Shown here: positions 15,906 through 23,896 of the stretch, one piece after another
Layout of the letters: the number at the start of each line of letters is the position of its first letter
Numbering within the stretch: position 1 is the stretch's first letter
Source of the DNA: Treponema sp.
GTDB taxonomy: Bacteria; Spirochaetota; Spirochaetia; Treponematales; Breznakiellaceae
Length of the DNA stretch: 64,000 nucleotides
Direction of reading: 5' to 3'
Assembly (NCBI GenBank): GCA_009782955.1
Contig: WRIB01000001.1
Coordinates: 62,001 to 126,000, forward strand
The notes under the pieces: model-generated
What the model was told of the DNA's origin: nothing
The model's database searches: none
The model's input: the letters and a program-made list of their open reading frames with translations, nothing else
Made by a program: the position numbers and the translations under genes

Positions 15906-16274
15906 TTATATGGTGATTTTTGACAGTTTTTCTGTAAAGATTTTTTCGTTTACAGGTTTGATAATATAATCGGTTGCGCCGTACTTAAGAGCTTCGATAA
16001 CATTGTACTTTGCAGATTCGCTGGTAACCATAATAATGGGCAGCGTTTTGTACTGATCCATGCTTCTTACAACCTGCAGGAAATCAATCCCCGAAAGTTC
16101 CGGCATATTCCAGTCCAATAAAATTAAATGAACCGGCTGAGTCTGCAGCATCTGTAATGCTTCCTTGCCGTTTCCTGCCTCCAGAAACTGGCAGGGAATC
16201 TTCAGCTCTGAAAAAGTGTTTTTCACGATATTTCGCATAATTCGTGAATCATCAACTACCATTACTGTTTTCAT
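15906..16274 (-). CDS. CheY-type single-domain response regulator
   Basis: 122 residues, a bare receiver domain. The acidic pair is D8/D9 (VVDDSRIMR), the phosphorylated residue D54 (LLDWNMPELSG), the switch threonine T84 (VTSES) and the conserved lysine K106 (IIKPVNE). CheY proteins of this size act by binding a partner such as the flagellar switch or an effector. The neighbouring CheX-like phosphatase and CheA-like kinase are its obvious partners. A strong ribosome site (GGGGAGAAGG) precedes the ATG. A hairpin directly after the stop separates it from the cheX-type gene. Confidence 0.9.
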   Translation of the reverse strand: MKTVMVVDDSRIMRNIVKNTFSELKIPCQFLEAGNGKEALQMLQTQPVHLILLDWNMPELSGIDFLQVVRSMDQYKTLPIIMVTSESAKYNVIEALKYGATDYIIKPVNEKIFTEKLSKITI

Positions 16275-16322
16275 ACCTTCTCCCCTTGTTTATTGGGTTT
16301 TAAAGACCGATACTGATTATGA

Positions 16323-17645
16323 ATGATTATGTCATTTTCCCCGATTAAGTATACACATAAATGGGCCTTTTTGGGAATACTGTTATTCTTAATTTGGCCG
16401 GTTTTTGCCGCGGATGTACATACCTCTTCCATTCAGGATGATTCGTCATTGCGGACATCCATACAGGATACCTGGCTTACGGAAAGCCCTTCCATGGTGG
16501 TACGAAACAGGCCGTTTGTCAGAAATCTGCCCGGCGGAGTATCTGTCCAGGTAAGGGCGGAAGCCCGGAATAACGAGGTTTCGGTAATTCTGGCCCGGGA
16601 ACGAAACGGGACGTATCCCGGCTGGGCCCAGGGTTCCTGGATTTACACCCGGAACCTTAATACCGGCGCTCCTCTCCGGATTCGTATGTTTATGCGAAGC
16701 GATCCCCAGATTTATGTTCAGTGGAGACCGCTGGGAAACGATAAAAGCCAAATAGACCTGGTTCTCTACGAAGCCTATATAGTCCGGGGTCTGCCTATAG
16801 GAATCCCTTTCGAAAGGCTCCTTACCATGCCTGTAGAAGAAGTCCTCGGCGCTGCCGGAAACCGGTTTCCCCGCCGTTACTTTGACCCGGATCCTCGCCT
16901 GTACCGGAACATAAATACCTTTGTAACTAAAATGCGCGCTGCACTGCCCACTGTTACATACGAAGACGACGGAGTTATTGACGAAACAGGTTCCTATGTT
17001 TTGATTCAAACACTCCAGAAGCAAACCGCTCCGATTGGGCTTAACTGTTCGGGCTTTGCCAAATGGGTTGTTGACGGAATGCTCAGGCCTGTTACAAAAA
17101 GACGCCTTTCCGTTCGTTCCCTTAAAGAGCCTGTAACCCCCAGAATATCTTCTCTGGCGGCTAATTTTGAGGAACGGGATTCCCTGTTTGGTCTGGACTG
17201 GACCCGTAATCTGGCGCTGGAAGCGGCCAAAGTGCTGCGTTCGCCTGCTTATGCCATTTTGGAAAATATAGAAGTTCGGCAGGAAACCTTTGCCGCTCTG
17301 ATAGACCGGAGCAGGGGAACCGCCGCAATAATAAGTTATCCGGGGTTTCTTCTTAATGCAGGTTTCAGCATGGAAGGACTGCGGCCTTTACTGTATACCC
17401 TGGCCATTAACGAGCCGGGCAATATATACCTTGCATCGGTAAACCGGGAACGTAATACCACTCCCCCTCAGCGTCAGCATTACCATGTGGCAGTCCTGGT
17501 TCCCTATTTTAATGAATACGGTAACTTCCAGATTCTGGTATTTGAAAGCGCCGAAGAAACAAACTTTGCCGGATTTCTCCGCCGGCACCCCCTGGGTATG
17601 GTAAACCTTGTTCGTGTACCCGTAGAAGGGGTCTTTGAGCCATAG
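16323..17645 (+). CDS. secreted protein with an NlpC/P60-like NCSGF motif
   Basis: 440 residues. An N-terminal signal peptide (WAFLGILLFLIWPVFAA, cleavage near residue 30) indicates export. The middle holds GLNCSGFAKWVVDGML with Cys242, reminiscent of the D-C-S-G-F motif around the nucleophile of NlpC/P60 peptidases, and a late QHYHVAVLVPYF could supply the histidine. Overall similarity to that family is not evident to me, so a peptidase role is only a hypothesis. The gene is divergent from the cheY-type gene across about 48 bases. The start could also be the third codon (ATG at 16329). A hairpin with T-run follows at 17671-17711. Confidence 0.7.
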   Translation: MIMSFSPIKYTHKWAFLGILLFLIWPVFAADVHTSSIQDDSSLRTSIQDTWLTESPSMVVRNRPFVRNLPGGVSVQVRAEARNNEVSVILARERNGTYPGWAQGSWIYTRNLNTGAPLRIRMFMRSDPQIYVQWRPLGNDKSQIDLVLYEAYIVRGLPIGIPFERLLTMPVEEVLGAAGNRFPRRYFDPDPRLYRNINTFVTKMRAALPTVTYEDDGVIDETGSYVLIQTLQKQTAPIGLNCSGFAKWVVDGMLRPVTKRRLSVRSLKEPVTPRISSLAANFEERDSLFGLDWTRNLALEAAKVLRSPAYAILENIEVRQETFAALIDRSRGTAAIISYPGFLLNAGFSMEGLRPLLYTLAINEPGNIYLASVNRERNTTPPQRQHYHVAVLVPYFNEYGNFQILVFESAEETNFAGFLRRHPLGMVNLVRVPVEGVFEP

Positions 17646-17670
17646 GCAGTTTCGGGGTCATCACAATTGC

Positions 17671-17711
17671 AAAAAACTACTTTACCCTTGAAGTGTTTTT
17701 TGTAGTTTTTT
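17671..17711 (+). terminator. hairpin terminator after the NCSGF protein gene
   Basis: AAAAAACTAC (17671-17680) pairs with GTAGTTTTTT (17702-17711), and a T-rich stretch follows. Confidence 0.5.
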
Positions 17712-18029
17712 AATTCTTTTTCTATAATCCTACGGCAGGGGGTTGTGAAAGTTATATTTATCGCTTAAAGCTTTTACAATTATTTTAAGGTAACTTTTAA
17801 GCGGCTGACATCACATTTATGTTAGGCCGCGTATAAACATGAATCCATTGCAATAATTGATTTGTTGCCATGTTAAGAGGTATATCTTTGTCGGTGGCTG
17901 CTTTATATGGATTAATCGAATGGTTCCGCGAAGCGGAGACGACTTTTCCTTATTCAATAGTATACCAGCCCTGGAGAACGTTCGACAATGTTGATTTTTT
18001 ACCTTTTTGCCAAGTAGCATCAAAAAAAT

Positions 18030-18119
18030 GGTAAAGACATAATGAAGTTTACACCGTCTGCCCCAATTTGATATCGCATTTTGCGACTTCAAGTTTAAGA
18101 TCGCAAATTACGATCTCAA
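18030..18119 (-). pseudogene. remnant of an ORF6N-domain protein
   Basis: In one minus-strand frame the codons read LRS-stop-FAILNLKSQNAISNW and then GRRCKLHYVFT. ORF6N (phage antirepressor-type) proteins typically have LRSQ.A...LKSQ.ATS.WGGRR.LPY.FTEQG here. The glutamine codon CAA has become the stop TAA, and the FTEQGVAML stretch is lost after YVFT. This is a decayed fragment. The rest of the 17646-18261 interval shows the terminator above and no other gene I can support. Confidence 0.5.
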
Positions 18120-18261
18120 AGATTTGTGTGAATGAAATTGGTTATTTACAGCTATAAGCAAACAGTTTTTCTCCAAGTTTTTGCCAGTACAGCCTCTGCC
18201 CCTTTGCTGGATCTGTTCGGATTGGTTATTTTGCCAGGCTCTGCTACAGATAGGGGTTTGT

Positions 18262-18879
18262 TTAATGAATAAAATTCGTCCGTTTCCGTGGAGGAAGTTC
18301 CGGTACGGGAACTTCTTTTTTGCCGGCTTCAAGACATTTGATGAGCCATGCCATGTTTTTTCCCTGGGTTTCCATTATGCACAGGCCTTCTTCGTCCTGT
18401 AAAACTTCTTCCTGGGTATTGCCGTGAATTACATTCCAGTAGATCCCCGGTGTTATGATCATTTGAGCAAGATTAAAATAATTGTTTAATTGCTGGAAAA
18501 CTGAAATGCCTCCTGTGCGACGGAGGGATACTACCGTTGTTCCGGCCTTGTACTTCATTTTGACGCCGGGGAAAAAAAGACGATCCAAAAAGCTTTTAAA
18601 CGTTCCTGCAATTCCCCCGAAGTAAACCGGAGACGCAAGAATTATTCCATCGGCATTTTGTATTTTTTCAAAACATTCGTTCACGGGATCATCGGAAATT
18701 ACGCAGCGTTTCAATTCCGCACATTTTCTGCAGGCCAGACAACCCTGAATTTTCAGGTTTCCAACCTGGATGATTTCGGTTTCAATTCCTTCTTTTTCCA
18801 ATTCTGCCGCTATTATGGAAACTCCCCTGGCCGAAACTCCGTCCTTTCTGGGGCTTCCATTAAATGCTATTACCTTCAT
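18262..18879 (-). CDS. NADPH-dependent FMN reductase / iron-sulfur flavoprotein-like
   Basis: 205 residues from the ATG at 18879, with AGGAG just upstream; the frame runs 15 codons further without a ribosome site. The N-terminal flavodoxin-like motif MKVIAFNGSPRKDGVS binds FMN phosphate. A cysteine set CLACRKCAELKRC at about residues 47-59 resembles the compact cysteine motif of iron-sulfur flavoproteins, and SPVYFGGIAGTFKSFLDRLF is the second flavin loop. Such enzymes handle small redox reactions in anaerobes; the substrate is unknown. It is divergent from the TPR lipoprotein gene. Confidence 0.85.
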   Translation of the reverse strand: MKVIAFNGSPRKDGVSARGVSIIAAELEKEGIETEIIQVGNLKIQGCLACRKCAELKRCVISDDPVNECFEKIQNADGIILASPVYFGGIAGTFKSFLDRLFFPGVKMKYKAGTTVVSLRRTGGISVFQQLNNYFNLAQMIITPGIYWNVIHGNTQEEVLQDEEGLCIMETQGKNMAWLIKCLEAGKKEVPVPELPPRKRTNFIH

Positions 18880-18917
18880 AATTCTCCTTCGCATTATTTT
18901 ATTTAATTTTAAAGCAT

Positions 18918-18946
18918 TTGACAAGCATTTATTACACCTTTATAGT
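18918..18946 (+). promoter_or_regulatory. sigma-70 promoter for the TPR lipoprotein/coaE operon
   Basis: A perfect TTGACA (18918-18923), a 17-base spacer and TATAGT (18941-18946) lie about 25 bases before the ATG at 18971, with GAGGAAAAG as ribosome site. Confidence 0.7.
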
Positions 18947-18970
18947 GTATTATAAGCGAGGAAAAGAAAA

Positions 18971-20071
18971 ATGAAGAAATCTTTCCGTTGTGTTTTTTCG
19001 GGAGTGTTGTTATTGGTTATGATCATTTTTCCGGGTTGCGCCGGAAAACCGGCTCCTCTGGAAACTCAAAAATTTCTGGCAGATAATTATGACAACTACC
19101 TTAGCCTGGAGGCGGAAGAACTTGTCAGAACCGGGATACATTATCATGACCAGAGGGATTATCAAAATGCCCTTAATTATTATAACCAGGCTTTGGAACT
19201 TGCACCGAATCATCCGGTAATTCTTTATGAAATGGGTTATTCTTATATTTCCATGGGTAACAATGACGCAGCACTCGAAATGGCTGACAAAGGAATTGAA
19301 GAAGCGGAAAACAGGGGTTATACGGAAGTAATTCCCTCTTTGCTTGACTTAAAAGGTTCTGCCCTGGATAACATGGGGCGAAGCGAAGAAGCAATTAATG
19401 TATACCTGAAAGCGCTTAACGATTACGGTGTTTCCAATACCTTTCTTTACTATAATCTGGCCGTAAGTTATTACCGCATCGAAAAACGGGAAGACGCTCT
19501 CGAAGCGCTTGCCAAAGGTCTTGCTTTTAATCCGAATCATGCCAGCAGTAATTACCTTATGGGCAAGATCTGTATGGAAGACGGAAAAAGTACGCAGGCT
19601 TTTTATGCACTTTGCTATTTCCTTTTGCTGGAACCGAATACGGAGCGGGCATTACAGTCCTACAATACGATACTTTATATGCTCAAACCTGAGGATACGA
19701 TCGAGATCGGGATTGGGGTTCGGGATAATGGCGCTTTCACAGCTTCCGATATAGTGATTTCTACAGCTTTTGCCCTGGATGAAGAAAACTTTCGCTTAAG
19801 CGATGCGGAAAAAACAAAAGCCAAGCTGTATTACATTATGACCAGTTTGGAGGATTTAAAAAATTCTGGCAGAATTCAGCGTAGCGGCGGAGATGAGCTG
19901 TGGTGGGATTTTTATTCACCGTTCTTTAACCGGATTGCACTTTCCGACTATTTCGATATTTATTGCAAATACATTGCAATCAGCGTCGATCCCGATGTCG
20001 ACAGCTGGATTGAGAACGAGAGAAACAAGATCGAAGCTTTTTTTGGATGGCTTAACGAATATCTGGAATAA
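18971..20071 (+). CDS. TPR-repeat lipoprotein
   Basis: 366 residues. The signal peptide ends in a lipobox (IIFPGC, Cys about 23). At least four tetratricopeptide repeats follow (about residues 50-230), for example YHDQRDYQNALNYYNQALEL and EMGYSYISMGNNDAALEMAD. TPRs mediate protein contacts, so the product is probably a scaffold on the periplasmic face of a membrane. The C-terminal 130 residues have no family I recognise. The coaE gene begins at the base after its stop, so they form one transcript. Confidence 0.85.
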   Translation: MKKSFRCVFSGVLLLVMIIFPGCAGKPAPLETQKFLADNYDNYLSLEAEELVRTGIHYHDQRDYQNALNYYNQALELAPNHPVILYEMGYSYISMGNNDAALEMADKGIEEAENRGYTEVIPSLLDLKGSALDNMGRSEEAINVYLKALNDYGVSNTFLYYNLAVSYYRIEKREDALEALAKGLAFNPNHASSNYLMGKICMEDGKSTQAFYALCYFLLLEPNTERALQSYNTILYMLKPEDTIEIGIGVRDNGAFTASDIVISTAFALDEENFRLSDAEKTKAKLYYIMTSLEDLKNSGRIQRSGGDELWWDFYSPFFNRIALSDYFDIYCKYIAISVDPDVDSWIENERNKIEAFFGWLNEYLE

Positions 20072-20803
20072 ATGATAATTGGATTAACAGGGTTATACTG
20101 TGCGGGGAAAAACCATGTAAGCCTCCTTCTGGAAAGACATGGTCTTCCCGTGTTGGATATAGACAGGCTTGGTCATGAAATAATTGAAGCCGAAACAGAA
20201 AAAATAACCGGACATTTTGGAAAAGAGATTCTGGATCCCAATGGAGTAATAAACAGGAAACTTTTGGGAAAAATTGTTTTCGGTAAACCGGAACAATTAG
20301 CTGTCCTGGAATCCATTGTTCATCCCGGTGTTAATCGCCTTACCGAAGAATGGATTACAGGCAGGAAATTGGGCAAAATTTCCGGTCAGGAAACAGGAAC
20401 TTGCGTCATTAACGCCGCCCTGCTGCATAAATCTTCCGTAATTAATAAACTGAACGTGATAATTGTCGTATGCGCTCCGTTTTATCTCCGTTTTTTCCGG
20501 GCGCTAAGACGGGATAAACGCCCTCCATGGGAACTTATTAACCAGCTTCTTAGCCAAAAGGATTTTCCGCATTATCGAAAAACAGCCGGCAGAGCCGAAA
20601 AAACAAGCAAAACCGCAGAAAACCCCGCTCAACTTTTTTTCCCCGAAGCCGATATTTATACCATACAAAATTCCGGATTTTCCGGTTCTCCCCGGATGCT
20701 GGAAAAACAAATAGAAGCCATACTGGAAGGTTTTCATAATGGAAAAGAAAAAATTATTGTTGATTGCAGTTTCAGTGGGAGTAGTTCTGGTAATCATATT
20801 TAG
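20072..20803 (+). CDS. coaE: dephospho-CoA kinase
   Basis: 243 residues. It catalyses the last step of coenzyme A synthesis, phosphorylating the 3'-hydroxyl of the ribose of dephospho-CoA. Diagnostic stretches are VLDIDRLGHEII, FGKEILDPNGVINRKLLGKIVF and LESIVHPGV, in the order of the family. The P-loop is unusual: GLYCAGKNHV, with Asn where nearly all kinases have Ser or Thr after the lysine. It is somewhat longer than the usual 200 residues and the lid region is degenerate. It starts at the base after the TPR lipoprotein stop and overlaps the SPOR gene by 65 bases. I am sure of the family, less so of full activity. Confidence 0.88.
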   Translation: MIIGLTGLYCAGKNHVSLLLERHGLPVLDIDRLGHEIIEAETEKITGHFGKEILDPNGVINRKLLGKIVFGKPEQLAVLESIVHPGVNRLTEEWITGRKLGKISGQETGTCVINAALLHKSSVINKLNVIIVVCAPFYLRFFRALRRDKRPPWELINQLLSQKDFPHYRKTAGRAEKTSKTAENPAQLFFPEADIYTIQNSGFSGSPRMLEKQIEAILEGFHNGKEKIIVDCSFSGSSSGNHI

Positions 20804-21392
20804 TGCTGCTATACTGGTCTTTAAGCCTGGTTCCGAAGTTGTTGTTACTCCCGACGTTTCTTCTGTAAATTCCGGAGTAAACCGTTCAGCTTTTGCTGAT
20901 CCTTCGACATTGTCACAGGACGAGTTGTTTCGGGGACTCCTGGATCCCAATGGCAGTTCTCCCGTTCAAGACAGTAATACTGACAACGATCCTGCAATAA
21001 CAGTAATCAATGTTCCCAAGCCGGCAACCACAGCTGTTCCCGACGTTGCTCCGGCTGCCAAACCGGCTGCCAAGCCTGCCGCAAAACCGGCCGCCCAACC
21101 AGTTGCCCAGTCAAAGCCTGCCCCTGCAGAGCCCAAAAAAGCATTTCGCGATTATTGGGTACAGGCCGGTTCGTTTTCGACCAGGGAAAGGGCCGACGGG
21201 GTAAAAAGTACCCTTGGTACCAAAGGTATCAGCGCCATTGTTACCAACCAGGAAATTAACGGTAATACCTTTTACCGTGTACGGGTTGGACCGTATACTT
21301 CACAAAACGAAGCGGATTATTGGCTTGCTATGATACAATCAATAGACGGGTTTCAGGAAAGTCAAATCTGGGAGAGCCAGTCGTATAGATGA
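20739..21392 (+). CDS. SPOR-domain protein
   Basis: 217 residues. One N-terminal membrane anchor (LLLIAVSVGVVLVIIFSAAILVF) is followed by a linker rich in Ala, Pro and Lys (a run of AKPA repeats at about 105-125). The SPOR domain is at 135-215 (DYWVQAGSFSTRERADGVK ... YRVRVGPYTSQNEAD). SPOR domains bind denuded peptidoglycan glycan strands at division sites. The start codon lies inside coaE; the frame and the membrane anchor support it. Two hairpins follow the gene, the second a clear terminator. Confidence 0.88.
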   Translation: MEKKKLLLIAVSVGVVLVIIFSAAILVFKPGSEVVVTPDVSSVNSGVNRSAFADPSTLSQDELFRGLLDPNGSSPVQDSNTDNDPAITVINVPKPATTAVPDVAPAAKPAAKPAAKPAAQPVAQSKPAPAEPKKAFRDYWVQAGSFSTRERADGVKSTLGTKGISAIVTNQEINGNTFYRVRVGPYTSQNEADYWLAMIQSIDGFQESQIWESQSYR

Positions 21393-21445
21393 GCAATAAT
21401 CAAATGCTCCCTTTTCTATCTCAGGGAGCCTAAAAAGGGGTGTAA

Positions 21446-21477
21446 GGCCGTCCGGGAAACCGGCGGTCTTTTTTTTT
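21446..21477 (+). terminator. rho-independent terminator of the coaE/SPOR operon
   Basis: GGCCGTCCGG (21446-21455), a GAAA tetraloop and CCGGCGGTC (21460-21468) are followed by nine T. A smaller hairpin (GCTCCC/GGGAGC, 21406-21429) precedes it. Confidence 0.85.
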
Positions 21478-21520
21478 ACATGTATCGAAAAAGAAAATAT
21501 TAAAAAATTAATCATTTATT

Positions 21521-21661
21521 TTGCTTTTTTCTAAAAACAGTGATATACTACTTTCAACTCCGATTCCCCAGAGCTAAAGCTTGGTAAGGTTATGCTCTGC
21601 GGAACGATAAGGCACAAGCGGAAACACTTGTACCCACCATTGTGTAAAGGGGTAACCAATG
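21521..21661 (+). promoter_or_regulatory. promoter and possibly structured leader of the FGE-like genes
   Basis: TTGCTT (21521-21526), a 17-base spacer and TATACT (21544-21549) form a good promoter. The predicted transcript then carries three small helices before the gene start: CAGAGC/GCTCTG (21569-21599), ACAAG/CTTGT (21614-21631) and CATTG/CAATG (21638-21661). No known riboswitch class is recognised. The leader of about 235 bases is long for this genome. The rest of 21662-21780 holds nothing I can name. Confidence 0.4.
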
Positions 21662-21792
21662 CAAACGTTATTTTTCTTTCCAAATCAATTTGCATTTCTC
21701 GTCTATATTAAAGATAAATTACCTCTGTCAGCCAAATATTTCTCTCAATGGACACTCTTGTTAAAAGTTATGGGAAGTAAAGGAGTTTTTAA

Positions 21793-22746
21793 ATGAAAAA
21801 GATTGCATTATTTGGGATTACCTTGTTGTTGCTGGTAATTTTATCCGGCTTTTTTGCCTGTCAAACCGATGCTAACATCATTCTTCTTGATATCGAAATG
21901 GTTCCGATTTCCGGTGGAACTTTTTTTATGGGCGGTCCGGAGGCTGAAGCTAACAATGATATTTATAGAGAAAGCCCGCAGCATTGGGTAAAATTAACCG
22001 GTTTTCAGATGAGCAAATACCTTATAACCCAAGCACAGTACCGGGCGGTAATGGGGAAAAACCCCAGTTTCTTTCAGTATAAATCCCTTGGAAATACAGA
22101 TAACTTCCCGGTGGAACAGGTAAGCTGGTATGATGCGGTGGAATTTTGCAACAGGTTAAGTGAGTTGGAAGGGCGTACAATGGCCTACAATATATTTAAA
22201 GATACTAGGGACAGTTACAACTTGAGTAATGAAGATGGGGTTAAATGGACGGTAAAACTGAGACCCGGAACCAACGGTTACCGGCTGCCCACCGAAGCTC
22301 AGTGGGAATATGCATGCAGGGCCGGGACAACAACGCCGTTCAATACCGGAGCGACTATTAACACCGATCAGGCGAATTTTAATGCAGTTCCGTATATCGA
22401 TGGCGATCTACCAATGGTTTGGCTGAAAAGGCCAACAGAGGTAGGCAGCTATCTCCCGAACGCCTGGGGTCTCTACGACATGCACGGGAATGTGTACGAA
22501 TGGTGCTGGGACTGGACCTTTCGCAGCGATAAAGACGACTTTTACAAAAACTACTATGATATCGCTCCTAATATGGTGGAAAATCCTACTGGGCTGGATT
22601 CCGGTAACCGCCGAATAACACGCGGCGGGTCATGGGATCATCCTGCGGTACGTCTTCGTTCGGCCTGGCGGGAACGTAGCGGACAGTGGAGAAAAGACTA
22701 TTATGATTTGGGTTTTCGCGTCGTACTCCCTGTTAACAGTTGGTAA
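21793..22746 (+). CDS. formylglycine-generating-enzyme-like lipoprotein 1
   Basis: 317 residues. The signal peptide has a lipobox-like end (SGFFACQ, Cys about 23). The rest is one FGE-sulfatase (SUMF1-type) domain: MVPISGGTFFMGG, YLITQAQYRAVMG, PVEQVSWYDAVEFCNRLSEL, YRLPTEAQWEYACRAGT, WGLYDMHGNVYEWCWDW, RRITRGGSW and a final LGFRVV. The family's founder oxidises a cysteine in sulfatases, but many bacterial members are non-catalytic surface or ligand-binding proteins (related to C-type-lectin folds). The two catalytic cysteines of true FGE are not evident here, so an enzyme role is doubtful. A paralogue follows 96 bases downstream. Confidence 0.85.
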   Translation: MKKIALFGITLLLLVILSGFFACQTDANIILLDIEMVPISGGTFFMGGPEAEANNDIYRESPQHWVKLTGFQMSKYLITQAQYRAVMGKNPSFFQYKSLGNTDNFPVEQVSWYDAVEFCNRLSELEGRTMAYNIFKDTRDSYNLSNEDGVKWTVKLRPGTNGYRLPTEAQWEYACRAGTTTPFNTGATINTDQANFNAVPYIDGDLPMVWLKRPTEVGSYLPNAWGLYDMHGNVYEWCWDWTFRSDKDDFYKNYYDIAPNMVENPTGLDSGNRRITRGGSWDHPAVRLRSAWRERSGQWRKDYYDLGFRVVLPVNSW

Positions 22747-22842
22747 CGATCATGTATTATCCTGCCCTTGTTAAGGGCTAAAGGCAAATATTAATTCCAT
22801 TAATGATCCAGTAAAGGATCTATAGAAAACAAGGAGTTTTTT

Positions 22843-23793
22843 ATGAAGAGAATCGTATTATTTGGAATCGCAATGTTGTCTGCAATCATAATTAGTTTTG
22901 TTGCATGTAATAACGGAAGTACAGACGATGTTAGCTTTATCGAAATGGTAAGTATATCAGGTGGAACTTTCTTCATGGGGAGTACTGTATCGACACTTAC
23001 TAATAGTGGATCTGATGAAAGAGAAAAACCGGAGCATCCAGTAACAGTGAACAGTTTTTACATGGGGAAATATGTGGTAACGCAGGGGCAATATCAGACG
23101 GTAATGGGGTCGCTGCCAACGGGGTTTGATGGAGATAGCGCTGCGAAAGGAGATAATTATCCCATGTATCGTGTTAGCTGGTATATGGCGGTTGAATTTT
23201 GTAATAAACTGAGCGAACTGGAAGGATTTACTCCGGTCTACACTATTAATAAAACCATAGGATCAGACACAACCAACACAAATAGCTCTGATACACTAAA
23301 ATATTTGGTAACTCAGGATATCAAAGCCAATGGTTACCGGTTGCCGACTGAGGCGGAGTGGGAATATGCATGCAGAGCAGGGACAAAAACATTGTACAAC
23401 AACGACAGAAACAGCATATCTGCTTCTGAAGCGAATTTTGCTCCTCCTGGCCAAAATTTTTCTTCAGGTCTTATGCCGGTAAACAGTTATGCCCCGAATG
23501 CTTGGGGTTTGTATCAAATGCATGGAAACGTGTTTGAATGGTGCTGGGACTGGTTCTTATTGACTTACTACAATGATTTGGTAGATATAAATGGCACAAA
23601 CCCTACGGAAAACCCTACAGGACCGTCTTCCGGACATGAGAGTACCCGTGTTATACGTGGAGGAGGATGGTCTCAAAGTGGTGCTGCCCCATCTGATCGT
23701 TCGGAACGCCTTCGTTCATCTTACCGGGAAAATAACCGGGCAAATAGAGATAATCTTAATGACATGGGATTCCGTGTGGTACGATCCAGATAA
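22843..23793 (+). CDS. formylglycine-generating-enzyme-like lipoprotein 2
   Basis: 316 residues, a paralogue of the preceding gene with the same layout: lipobox near ISFVACNN, MVSISGGTFFMGS, YVVTQGQYQTVMG, YRVSWYMAVEFCNKLSELEG, YRLPTEAEWEYACRAGT, WGLYQMHGNVFEWCWDW, TRVIRGGGW and MGFRVVR. The pair diverges most in loops between these blocks, including a Thr/Ser-rich insert near residue 145. Tandem copies of lipidated FGE-like proteins suggest surface proteins under diversifying pressure. AAGGAG precedes the ATG. Confidence 0.85.
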   Translation: MKRIVLFGIAMLSAIIISFVACNNGSTDDVSFIEMVSISGGTFFMGSTVSTLTNSGSDEREKPEHPVTVNSFYMGKYVVTQGQYQTVMGSLPTGFDGDSAAKGDNYPMYRVSWYMAVEFCNKLSELEGFTPVYTINKTIGSDTTNTNSSDTLKYLVTQDIKANGYRLPTEAEWEYACRAGTKTLYNNDRNSISASEANFAPPGQNFSSGLMPVNSYAPNAWGLYQMHGNVFEWCWDWFLLTYYNDLVDINGTNPTENPTGPSSGHESTRVIRGGGWSQSGAAPSDRSERLRSSYRENNRANRDNLNDMGFRVVRSR

Positions 23794-23821
23794 CCTGGAG
23801 GTGTAGCATTCTTTAAAAGAT

Positions 23822-23849
23822 ACAGGGAACAGAAAGTTCTGTTCCCTGT
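23822..23849 (+). terminator. strong hairpin between FGE-like gene 2 and the outer-membrane protein gene
   Basis: ACAGGGAACAGAA pairs perfectly with TTCTGTTCCCTGT around a two-base loop. No long T-run follows, so it may act as an mRNA 3' stabiliser as much as a terminator. Confidence 0.5.
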
Positions 23850-23896
23850 AAATCTATGGTGAGTAATATACAGAAAATAAGGGACAGGAATAAAAC

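Noticed and set aside
21561-21661. Considered as SRP RNA, 6S RNA or a known riboswitch
   Set aside because: The conserved SRP tetraloop region and the signatures of common riboswitch classes are absent; it is listed only as a possibly structured leader.
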